Assembly (NCBI RefSeq): GCF_036785885.1
Contig: NC_092312.1
Location: 25,128,001 to 25,192,000 of the forward strand
DNA: 64,000 bases
Direction: 5' to 3'
Source of the DNA: Coffea arabica
Taxonomy: Eukaryota > Streptophyta > Magnoliopsida > Gentianales > Rubiaceae
Part shown: positions 43,367 through 52,485 of the stretch, one piece after another
How positions within the stretch are numbered: position 1 is the first letter of the stretch
Layout: every line of letters starts with the position of its first letter
Program-made: the position numbers and the translations under genes
The notes under the pieces: model-generated
Told to the model about the DNA's origin: nothing
What the model saw: only the letters and a program-made list of their open reading frames with translations
The model's database searches: none

Positions 43367-44353
43367 ATACAGCCATCACTTTCTTTGAAAACGTACCAAT
43401 AGGGCGACCATGGTGTTTTGTTCTTTTCTGTTCGGATAAAACCAAACAGGTTGGTTAAACAAAAAAAAAATCTTCTTTTTTTCTTATTTGTTTCTCACAT
43501 ACTATTTTTTACTTGCCCGTTTTTCCCTTCTATAGAAAATCTCTACTGATCTATTTGAATCAATTGGACTCCAAGATGGCATAACAATTACGGTATACCA
43601 TGGCCTTCGCTCCTGGGACATTAAAATCAAGGACGGATATTTTGAAGAAGGTTGGGAATTGTATTGTACAACTAATTTAATTCGCGAGAATGACATGGTC
43701 TTCTTCAGAATCAAAGGAATTTTATCCTACGATTCCATGGCTTTCTGCACTTCCCGATCACATATTCTCATGCCATGGCTTTCTGCATTTCCCGATCACA
43801 TATTCTCATGCCATGGACACTTCCTTTGCCTATGTTTCCAAGCATTGCACCCAATGTTGAAGCATCTGGTTTCTTGTTCAACCAGCAGGCCTATTTATGT
43901 ACTATCACTTCCTCTATAAATCAGTTTCTGCAGCATGATTGGTCATCATTTGTTTCTTTCTATCAGTTTTATACCAGTTGCTCACAACACAAGCTGGTAA
44001 GTGCTTTCCTTTATACAATTTTGTTCACAAATGTATTCTTCAGTTGTCTAACAAAAATTTTTTTTTTCCTTTTAAAATAGACCCTACCACGATACGCCGA
44101 CCTTCGATTGCATGAAGGCACAACACCAACCGTAATTCTTACAAGCGGCTATAAAGCATATTACATTGGCATGAAACACCGATCCTTCGACAGGAATTGG
44201 GCCACTTTTGCAGCCGAACATGCTCTTTGCCCGGGAGACGTATTACTTTTTATTCCACAATCAGTAACCTCTTTTGGTGTTATTGTATTCAATGAAGCTG
44301 GCATTGAAAGACAATATCCATGGCATTTTAATTTCACTATTCCTCTAACTTAG
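43367..44353 (+). pseudogene. Two-domain B3 DNA-binding protein gene carried by the Helitron
   Basis: Two B3 domains, the plant-specific DNA-binding fold of REM/ARF/ABI3 proteins, are encoded. Domain 1 spans exons 43367-43449 (FFENVPIGRPWCFVLFCSDK) and from 43536 (STDLFESIGLQDGITI, GYFEEGWELYCTTNLI, ENDMVFFRIKG). Domain 2 begins near 43930 (SSFVSFYQFYTSCSQHKL, donor after 43996) and continues in 44081-44353 (TLPRYADLRLHEG, SFDRNWATFAAEHALCPGDV, ending TIPLT). Splice phases fit. Between the domains a 38-bp direct duplication (43734-43809) shifts the frame, so the present copy is broken there. It lies about 320 bp before the Helitron 3' terminus. Upstream exons were not identified. Confidence 0.72.
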
Positions 44354-44647
44354 CCTGTATTAGGTTGATGAATATTACACTAATCTTTGAGAACAATTTG
44401 TAGTTGATGAGTACTAGAACTATGCTCTATTCCACTCCCTATTATGTATCTTGCTCTATTCTTAAGATCTTTCTTTGTATGAAAATTATTTCAATTGTAT
44501 ATCATATTCTGTTTAGTTGCTATCTTTCCTATATCTTATTCTTAAACTCAAAAAAAATTTTAACCATTGGTCTAACAAACCATATACTTTTCCAGTATTT
44601 AATTTCCGCGTTATATGCTCGTCTGGGCATCTTTTTTTTTTTATACC

Positions 44648-44677
44648 ACCGTGCACCGCGCGGTTTATGTCTCCTAG
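44648..44677 (+). other. Helitron 3' terminus: hairpin plus CTAG
   Basis: ACCGTGC-ACC-GCGCGGT (44648-44664) forms a seven-pair stem with one G-T pair and a three-base loop. Nine bases later CTAG (44674-44677) is followed by T. This matches the known Helitron 3' end, which terminates rolling-circle strand transfer. Confidence 0.85.
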
Positions 44678-44690
44678 TTCTTATATAATA

Positions 44691-45336
44691 GGTAGAAAAA
44701 ATCTAGGGAATCCTTAAACTATTGCTGTTGTTTACTTTTGGCCCCTAATCTAAATTTTGTTTCCAATTGGCCATTGAACAATTAAAATTGCACACTTTAA
44801 GGACTTCCGGTGACTTTAGACATATATTTGGCCGGATTTAAAAGGCATTTTTATCCATTTGTAATTGAAGTTTTGGAACCAGCATCAAAAACTCTAAAAA
44901 GAGGTAACCCTTCAATTTCTTAAGCACACTATTAGATTTTTCTTTACAAATCCTCTGAAAATTGAGTTTTACTCAAAAGATTTTGACAATGACATTTTTA
45001 AATAATCGGAAAAAACACCACATGCAAGGCATGGTGCAAAGTTTTTTTCTTATGGGTAAAACTCGATTTTTAGAGGAATTATGAAGAAAAATCTAATGAT
45101 GTGCTTAAAAAATTGAAAGGTTACCTTTCTTTAAGGTTTCCGATGCTAGTCTCGATGCTTCAATTATGAATGGACAAAAATACCCTTTAAATTCGGCCAA
45201 ATTTATGTCTAAAGTCAGCGGAAGTCCTCAAAGTGTGCAGTTTTTATTGCTTAAGACCCAATTGAAAATAAAATTTAGATGAGAGATCAAAAGTAGACAA
45301 CGACAATAGTTTAGGGGTTCTCCAGGTTTTTTAACC
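44691..45336. mobile_element. Foldback element with arms of about 300 bp
   Basis: The left arm (from ggtagaaaaaatctaggga) is the imperfect reverse complement of the right arm (to ctccaggttttttaacc). Matching pairs continue inward, for example ggacttccggtgactttaga with tctaaagtcagcggaagtcc, and gattttt...aggtaaccc with its mate, to a centre of about 60 bp near 45000-45060. Long terminal inverted repeats suggest a MULE-type foldback MITE. The flanks ttcttatataata and ttctctaaatag are alike and could be a decayed target duplication. No coding capacity. Confidence 0.75.
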
Positions 45337-46016
45337 TTCTCTAAATAGTACCCGGAGAAAATATACCCAACAAGTATAGATAATTTCTTTTGCAGAAATT
45401 TGGCTAAATTCTTTCTTCGAAAAAAAAAGAGAAAACAAACCATCTGTGATTAGCAACCTCTAATAAACAGGGCCTAATCCGCAAAGCAAAATAAAACTTT
45501 TCATGATCCAAAATGAAATATCCTAGAAATTTTATCGGTTTTGCTACATAAGTGAAAGTAATTAAATTGCCCAATCTTGTATAAGGAATGTGGAACGTGG
45601 CATCCACACTGCAGCATGTCCACTGCACATAAATATTGGGGAGCTTAATTAGGATTGCTTCAAGAATGATGTGTCTGTAAAACATGCTTAGATTTTGTAA
45701 CAATTGAAATATACTAATGGACTAAATCTTGAAGAAAATTCAACAAATATAATAACTAAGAAAATTAATTGTGTAGCATGTTGCAGCAAAGAATATATGC
45801 ATCCAAGCTTGTCAAATAAAAGTTTAGCATTGCCTTTTAATTTTTATTGAGTCCCCAAGATCACAGATTTTAAATCTTGATCCTTCTTTTAAAAAAGGAA
45901 ATTACTTTTCTCATTATTCTCATTTCTCTCTATCCATGCAAAGCTTTGGTCCAAGTCATGAAATACTATATGAAAAGTACTAGTGTACTATCGTAGCTTG
46001 GATCAATGCCCACAGG
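45337..46016. other. Intergenic, no feature seen
   Basis: AT-rich sequence with no coding pattern. The minus-strand ORFs here (45228-45443 and 45404-45703) lack family signatures, and the first overlaps the foldback element. Confidence 0.45.
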
Positions 46017-46988
46017 TAGGGCTGCAAACGAATCGAACTCGCGAGCGGCTCGAGTCAAGCTCGAGTCGAGTTCGAGCAGGCTCGACTAGACCTGTCAACG
46101 GGTCGGGTCTAGATCCGGATCCGTGAAATTATTATGGGTATGGGTAGGGATTTAATTCCGTTTCCCGGATCCGGATCCGGATCCGTTTTGTCAAACAAAA
46201 AAACGGGTCGGATACGGAATATAGTATTCCGACCCGTATTAGACCCGGATCCGGATATAAATGAATTAATAATTTAAAAAATATATATTTATCAATATAA
46301 TTTGATTAGGGTGATGTATTTTAATAAAGTTAATTTGATTTTTTTTCTTATTTGGTTTTTTCTTTGCATTAGTTAGAAATTAGTTTACAAATATATTTTT
46401 TTCTCATTTTTATTAGAAATTATAAATTTTGGTAAATTTGTTCGGGTAGACCCGGATCCGGATCCGGGACCCGCCGGATCCGGATCCGGAACATAGAATA
46501 AAAGACCCGTCGGGTAAACGGGTCGGATCCGGATCCGGCATAGTAATTCGGGTCCGGGTCCGGAATAATGAATTCCGGCCCGGACCCGGCCCGTTGACAC
46601 CCTTAGGCTCGACTTAAACTCGAGTTTGAATTCGAGTTCAGAATATTAAACTCGTTAGGCTCGCGAGTTTGAGTATATATATATATATATATTATTTTTA
46701 TTTAATAATAAAATTACGTATATTATATATATATTTTTATTTTCATAATAAAATTACGTATATATCATTAATATTTTATTATTTATTAAGAAAAAATATT
46801 ATTTTATTTATTTTTTAAAAAATAAAAATAATTATTTTTTATTTTTTTCGAATTCGAGCTCGGCTCGACTTGATTCGAGTCGAGTTCGAGTTTGAAAATT
46901 GCCAACTCGTTGAGTTCGAGTTTGGTAAAATTTAGTCAAGATTCGATTAGCTCAAAACTCGATTCGAGTCGACTCGTTTGCAGCCCTG
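46017..46988. mobile_element. hAT-type MITE (same family as 21600-22128) split by a nested MITE
   Basis: It begins TAGGGCTGCAAACGA and ends CGTTTGCAGCCCTG, with perfect eight-base duplications cccacagg at 46009-46016 and 46989-46996. After removing the nested element (46087-46605 plus one eight-base duplicate) about 445 bp remain. That remainder is close in sequence to the copy at 21600-22128, including its AT-rich centre. Confidence 0.9.
46087..46605. mobile_element. Nested hAT-type MITE rich in GGATCC motifs
   Basis: The 519-bp element begins TAGACCTGTCAACGGG and ends CCCGTTGACACCCTTA. Perfect eight-base duplications ggctcgac flank it at 46079-46086 and 46606-46613. Its ends are packed with ggatccggatccgg motifs, a different family from its host but with the same design of self-complementary ends and an A/T centre. 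The minus-strand ORF 46385-46600 is spurious. Confidence 0.9.
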
Positions 46989-47057
46989 CCCACAGGCCTT
47001 TGAGTAACTGAAAAAGGCACCATGGAACCATGAACCAACCGTCCTTTTACAGTTGAC

Positions 47058-50000
47058 ATGTTTCTACCAGAACTTATCTCAAAATCCACAACAGTTCACA
47101 GGAGATTCCATTTATATTCTTACTCAATTTCTAGTTTCAGTACATTGGCTGCCTCAATTTTTCACTCATACTGCCAACAAATTCTTCCCAAACCCATCTT
47201 CGCCAACCCGCCAGAGGACCCGATTCAGACACCCTTTTCTCCATTGAACCAATACAAGAAAAGCCAAGAAGAAGCTCTGCCATCCCATTCAAGAAAAAGC
47301 CCTTCATTTGACGAGATACCCTCTTGTTTTTCGCCTGTAGTTCCTGAAAAACGTGATTTTTTGATCAAGAAATACCAATATTCATGCTCCCAATTTGATG
47401 CTGAACAGCTTCATTTAGATGTAATAAAAAATGGGTTGCACAAAGATTTGTTCTTGTGTAACACCCTTATTAGTGTGTACGGTAGAGTTGGGGATATGGT
47501 TGCTGCATATCATTTGTTTGCTGAAATGTCGGAAAGAAATTCAGTTACTTGGGCTTGCCTGGTTTCTGGTTGCAACCAGAATGATATGTTTGAGGATGCG
47601 TGCCACATTTTCCGAGAAATGCTGGTCTCGGGGCTTTTCCCAAATCACTATGCTGTTGGTAGTGCTTTGAGAGCTTGTCAGGCCTTACGGGCCTCTGGTT
47701 TAAGGTTCGGTATGCAAATTCACGGTTTAATTTCAAAAACGCCATATTCATGTGATGTTCTTGTGTGCAATGTATTGATTTCGATGTATGGGAGTTGTAT
47801 GAGTTCTTATGAGTATGCCTGGCAAGTTTTTTATGGTATAAAATTTAGGAACTTGATCTCTTGGAACTCCATTATTTCAGTCTATTCTCAAAGAGAAGAT
47901 GCTGTTTCAGCTTTCAAGCTCTTTTCTGGTTTGCAGAAAGAGGGTTCAGTATTTAGTTTCAGACCCACTCAGTATACTTTTGGGAGCTTAATTACTGCAG
48001 CCTCCTGTTCTTGTGTGTTTGTTCTTGAGCAGACTCTTGCTGCAGTCGAGAAGACTGGATATGTGCAAGACCTCTATGTTGGTAGTGCATTGGTTAGTGG
48101 GTTTTCAAGGTTTGGTATGCTTGATACTGCTAATAAAATCTTTGAACAGATGGGCACAAGGAATGCAGCGACCCTCAATGGACTAATGATTGGATTGGTA
48201 AGGCTAGGTCAAGGTGAACAGGCAGTTAAGGTTTTTATGGAAACAAGAAATTTAGTTAGAATCACTTCTGATTCCTTGCTGGTTCTGTTGAGCAGTTTTC
48301 CTGAATTTTCATCATTCGATGTAGGACGAAGGAAAGGCAGGGAGCTACATGCAAATGTTATTCGGACTGGCTTAGATTATTCCCAGGTTTCTGTTGGAAA
48401 TGGGTTGATTAATATGTATGCCAAATGTGATGCAATTGAAGATGCTTTTTCTGTTTTCAGACTCATGGTAGATAGAGATTCAGTATCATGGAATTCTATA
48501 ATATCAGGTCTAGATCAAAATGAGTGCTTTGAAGATGCACTTATAATATTTCATAGAATGAAGAGTACTGGACTGGTGCCTTCAAACTTTACTATCATAA
48601 GCGTATTGAGTTCATGTGGAAAATTAGGTTGGATCGCAATGGGAGGACAACTACATAGTGAAGGACTTAAGCTGGGACTTGATTTTGATGTTTCAGTATC
48701 AAATGCTCTTCTTTCACTATATGCCAATTGTGGATTTATTGCTACATGCAGGAAGTTATTCTCGTTGATGACTGAATACGATCAAGTTTCATGGAATTCT
48801 ATTATTGGGGCCCTTAGTGGTTCCGACATATATGGTCATGACGCCATAGGGTATTTCAAAGAAATGATGCAATCTGGATGGAAGCTTAATAAAGTCACCT
48901 TTATAAATGTTCTTGAAGCACTAGTGTCTCCTTCTCTTCTTGAGCTTGCTCACCAAGTTCATTCTCTTGTGCTAAAGTATGGTGCTATGAATGATAGTTC
49001 AATTGAGAATGCACTTCTCTCTTGCTATGGAAAGTGTGGAGCAATAAATTTATGTGAAAATATATTCTCAAGAATGCTGGGGAGGAGAGATGAAGTCAGT
49101 TGGAACTGCATGATTTCAGGTTACATACACAATGAGCTCTTGTCCAAGGCCATGAATCTGGTCTGGCTTATGTTGCAGAATGGCCAAAGACTAGACAGTT
49201 TCACCTTTGCCTCTGTTCTTAGTGCCTGTGCTTCAGTTGCTACATTAGAGCGTGGTATGGAAGTTCATGCTTGTGCAGTTAGATCTTGTTTGGAATCTGA
49301 TGTTGTTATTGGTAGTGCACTTGTTGACATGTATACTAAATGTGGAAGAATTGATTATGCTTCACGATTCTTTGAGTTAATGCCCGTGAGGAATGTCTAT
49401 TCTTGGAATTCTATGATATCTGGCTATGCTCGGCATGGTTGTGGACACAAAGCTCTAGATCTTTTTTCAAGAATGAAAATGCAAGGTCAATCACCAGATC
49501 ATGTCACCTTTGTTGGTGTCTTATCTGCATGTAGCCATGTGGGGTTGGTTGAGAAAGGTTTTTATCATTTTGAGTCAATGAGCAACTTATACGGCTTAAT
49601 TCCTCAAATGGAGCACTACTCTTGCATTGTGGACCTACTTGGACGAGCAGGCAAGCTTGAAAATATAGAGGACTTCATTAATAGGATGCCTATGATGCCT
49701 AATAATTTAATTTGGAGAACTGTTTTAGGGGCCTGCAGTCGAGCAAATGGTCGCAGGAGAGATCTAGGCAACAAGGCAGCTCAAATGCTCATGGAGTTGG
49801 AACCTCAAAATGCAGCAAATTATGTACTTCTTGCTAACATGCATGCCTCAGGCGGAAGGTGGGCAGATGTTGCAGAGGCTAGACATGCAATGAGAGAAGC
49901 AGCTGTAAGGAAGGAAGCTGGATGCAGCTGGGTCACCATGAAAGATGGTGTTCACGTTTTTGTTTCTGGAGACAAATCACACCCTGATAAAGATGCTATA

Positions 50001-50321
50001 TATGCAAAGCTTAAGGAACTACACTTGAAAATAAAGGATGCTGGATATGTGCCAGAGTTGAAATTTGCCATGTATGACCTTGAACAGGAGAACAAGGAAG
50101 AGCTGCTGAGCTACCATAGTGAGAGGCTAGCAGTCGCTTTCATTCTCACTCGCAAATCGGAGTTGCCCATAAGGATTATGAAGAATCTTCGGATATGCGG
50201 GGACTGTCACTCTGCCTTTAAATACATATCAGAAATAGTGGGTAGACAAATTATTTTAAGAGATTCTAATAGATTCCACCATTTTGTTGGTGGTAAGTGT
50301 TCATGCAATGATTATTGGTGA
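47058..50321 (+). CDS. MEF7: PLS-class PPR protein with E and DYW domains, MEF7-like RNA editing factor
   Basis: One uninterrupted exon encodes 1087 aa. PPR-DYW proteins bind specific organelle transcripts and their DYW domain deaminates C to U. The first 100 or so residues are rich in Ser, Phe and basic residues, fitting an organelle presequence. PLS-type repeats follow from about residue 115 to 880 (for example CNTLISVYGRVGDMVAAYHL, WNSIISGLDQNECFEDAL, WNSMISGYARHGCGHKAL). Then come the E/E+ region (GCSWVTMKDGVHVFVSGDK) and a DYW domain with HSE near residue 1020, CGDCH near 1047 and the terminal CSCNDYW, so the zinc and catalytic residues are present. Distinctive segments (KFRNLISWNSIISVYSQRED, VTFVGVLSACSHVGLVEKG) match my memory of Arabidopsis At5g09950, mitochondrial editing factor 7. 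Orthology rests on memory rather than alignment. The hAT MITE pair ends 70 bp upstream. Confidence 0.9.
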   Translation: MFLPELISKSTTVHRRFHLYSYSISSFSTLAASIFHSYCQQILPKPIFANPPEDPIQTPFSPLNQYKKSQEEALPSHSRKSPSFDEIPSCFSPVVPEKRDFLIKKYQYSCSQFDAEQLHLDVIKNGLHKDLFLCNTLISVYGRVGDMVAAYHLFAEMSERNSVTWACLVSGCNQNDMFEDACHIFREMLVSGLFPNHYAVGSALRACQALRASGLRFGMQIHGLISKTPYSCDVLVCNVLISMYGSCMSSYEYAWQVFYGIKFRNLISWNSIISVYSQREDAVSAFKLFSGLQKEGSVFSFRPTQYTFGSLITAASCSCVFVLEQTLAAVEKTGYVQDLYVGSALVSGFSRFGMLDTANKIFEQMGTRNAATLNGLMIGLVRLGQGEQAVKVFMETRNLVRITSDSLLVLLSSFPEFSSFDVGRRKGRELHANVIRTGLDYSQVSVGNGLINMYAKCDAIEDAFSVFRLMVDRDSVSWNSIISGLDQNECFEDALIIFHRMKSTGLVPSNFTIISVLSSCGKLGWIAMGGQLHSEGLKLGLDFDVSVSNALLSLYANCGFIATCRKLFSLMTEYDQVSWNSIIGALSGSDIYGHDAIGYFKEMMQSGWKLNKVTFINVLEALVSPSLLELAHQVHSLVLKYGAMNDSSIENALLSCYGKCGAINLCENIFSRMLGRRDEVSWNCMISGYIHNELLSKAMNLVWLMLQNGQRLDSFTFASVLSACASVATLERGMEVHACAVRSCLESDVVIGSALVDMYTKCGRIDYASRFFELMPVRNVYSWNSMISGYARHGCGHKALDLFSRMKMQGQSPDHVTFVGVLSACSHVGLVEKGFYHFESMSNLYGLIPQMEHYSCIVDLLGRAGKLENIEDFINRMPMMPNNLIWRTVLGACSRANGRRRDLGNKAAQMLMELEPQNAANYVLLANMHASGGRWADVAEARHAMREAAVRKEAGCSWVTMKDGVHVFVSGDKSHPDKDAIYAKLKELHLKIKDAGYVPELKFAMYDLEQENKEELLSYHSERLAVAFILTRKSELPIRIMKNLRICGDCHSAFKYISEIVGRQIILRDSNRFHHFVGGKCSCNDYW

Positions 50322-52485
50322 TTTGTATCTGGATTGCATTGTCAAGGGACCACAGATTGCCTCTTTGTACTCCAATGTTGATTTCTGCTCAATACAGAAA
50401 ACTGTGATTGCTGACAAGGTTTTGTATTTAGCACAGTATTAATTTTGTGTATCAGATGTATGTGACTAAGTATAACTTGGATCTGTCCTCTTCTTTTCGT
50501 TCATCTATCATATGGCTGTAAATTATATCCTAGTAGTTGTCTATTGGGGTAAAATGCATTTTCCCCCCAAACATTAGTCACATGTCATTTTGCCCTTATG
50601 AACCATCATTTTTATGATTTTCTTTTTAATAAATTACTCAGATAATATAATTTTTATGTTATTGCTTTTTTTTTTTTGGCTGTGGGATGAATTAGTCAAC
50701 ATGCTATCTGTTTTCTCAGTCTCTGCCTGATTGTTTGATCTACAAGTTTAAGGTACATTTATCTAACTTGCTTGAGTGGAAATGCTGTTTATTGTGCTGG
50801 ATAAAACTCTTTTTGTTGTGCTTTTGTACATCCTCTTTCATAGACTCTTGATTTATACTTTCCCTTTTATAGACTATATTTGACAGCATCTGTTGTATGA
50901 TTGCAAATAATTTTGGTGAGATCGTCCTGTTTCTAATTGATAAACTTGCTTCTTTGAAAGATTATAATTAACTCAACTTTACAGACTTTCATCTAGGGTT
51001 ATATGTCTTATCAGTAAGAGTCTCATGCTGAGGAGGTCCAGTTGAATTGCCAATTGTTGCAATCCCCGTACTTCCAAACCTTGAAGAGTGGGATTAATGC
51101 CAAGTTTTGGTGCATGAATTAATAAGGGCACCCACATAAAGAATATGATAGATCTTCTGTCCATTTCATTCTTCTTTTTTGTTGTTTATGAACCCTAGAG
51201 GTATTTTCAATTTGTCAAATATCAGAACATGAGTATGGAAACTGATATTTGATAATGTAGAAGTCTACAGAAAGGATTTTAGGGGTACATTCTCTTTGTA
51301 AATTAGTGGGCTTAATGATGCTGCATTTATGATAAAATGAACTTGCAGCTGAAAAGGGGCATAAACCTCTCTTCATTATGGAAGCGTATAATTACCCGAG
51401 TGTACCTCTGTAGTTAACACTCACTAGGGATGAGAGAATGATAAACCTGGAGTACTATTGTCCATATAAGTTCTCAAATAATGTAATTTTGCTTGAAGTT
51501 GTATTAGCATGATTGAGTTATTAGCCAGAGGTAACTTAGGATTTTTGACAGATATTTTGATGCATTTAGTGTGTTTTGGGCATCCATAATGCCAGTACCT
51601 GTTGGTAACCATTGAAAAGTATTGCATTGTGTATGCTAACAAATATGTGACTGGAATTTATAGTGCTTCGTCCCAGTCCTTTTGTAGCCATTTTCAAATC
51701 TCCTTGTCATCTGTTACTACTTCAGCAACCATCAGTATCACTACCACATGAGATTTTTGGTCCCCCTTAATTTATCTGGTATTTAATGCACTTGAAGCTA
51801 CCTTTGCAGGACTTCCAAGGCCACTGTAAGAACAAAATTGCTGTAGGCTTCTTTATGAAGTGGTGGTCTTCTGTGTGGTGGAGCTTGTAGCATGGTTAAA
51901 GGGATACAAATTACAACTGATAATAAAGATGGAGGACTGCTCTGTTGGTCAATGTGCAAGTTTTCTGGATATCTGTTAGCAGCTGTTATTCGTATGAGTT
52001 ACTTCTACCTCCTAACAGTAAATAAATGCCTGACATTTGATGCAAATCTTTGTAATATCTCATTCATTGCCTTCTGCTATTTTGCTGGATCTCTGTAAGG
52101 CAGATGACAGTTGAACCATAGAGGAGTAGAGGGGAAGGCAATTTCAAACATGATCTCTGCACTGATGAAATAATACCAATGTGCTTTTCTCTGCCAAGAT
52201 ATTTAAATAGTTCCCTGCTTTATATCAGTCTTTACAATAACCCAGTCCAAGAGCACTACCGCAATTCAAAAAATGTGATACTATTTTCCTAATTCCAGCT
52301 GAGCTAAAGAAAAAGCTAAAAGAAGGCAAATTTTACATTTGATTTCTCATCACTCACCACCAAAAAAAAAAAAAAAATTAATGAATAATTGAAACAAATG
52401 GTAACTAAATTAGTATACCTCCAGTGGCTGCTCTAACTGCTCTCAGTCAACAGTAAAGAAATGTGTAGATAAGACAAGAAAACTC
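50322..52485. other. Space between convergent PPR and myosin genes
   Basis: No gene is supported. It must hold the 3' ends of both flanking transcripts. Short ORFs (50979-51164, 51424-51642, 51892-52098) have no family signature. T and A runs occur near 50667 and 52362. Confidence 0.5.

Larger units (their letters stand above)
23882..44677 (+). mobile_element. Large autonomous-type Helitron (RPA, Rep/helicase, RPA, B3), now disabled
   Basis: Helitrons are rolling-circle transposons that insert between A and T, start with TC and end with a hairpin and CTRR. The 3' end is clear: a hairpin at 44648-44664, nine bases, then CTAG at 44674-44677 followed by T. The 5' end is tentative: a TCTC preceded by A at 23882, upstream of the first RPA-like gene. 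Between them lie, all on the plus strand, an RPA-like gene (25405-27529), the Rep/helicase gene (29757-39648), a second RPA-like gene (39792-42235) and a B3 gene (43367-44353). Without the 4.6-kb solo LTR inside it, the element would be about 16.2 kb. Frameshifts in the Rep/helicase gene make it non-autonomous today. Confidence 0.75.

Noticed and set aside
47053..47247. Alternative short ORF starting just before the PPR gene
   Set aside because: It is an out-of-frame shadow; the 1087-aa frame carries the full PPR, E and DYW series.
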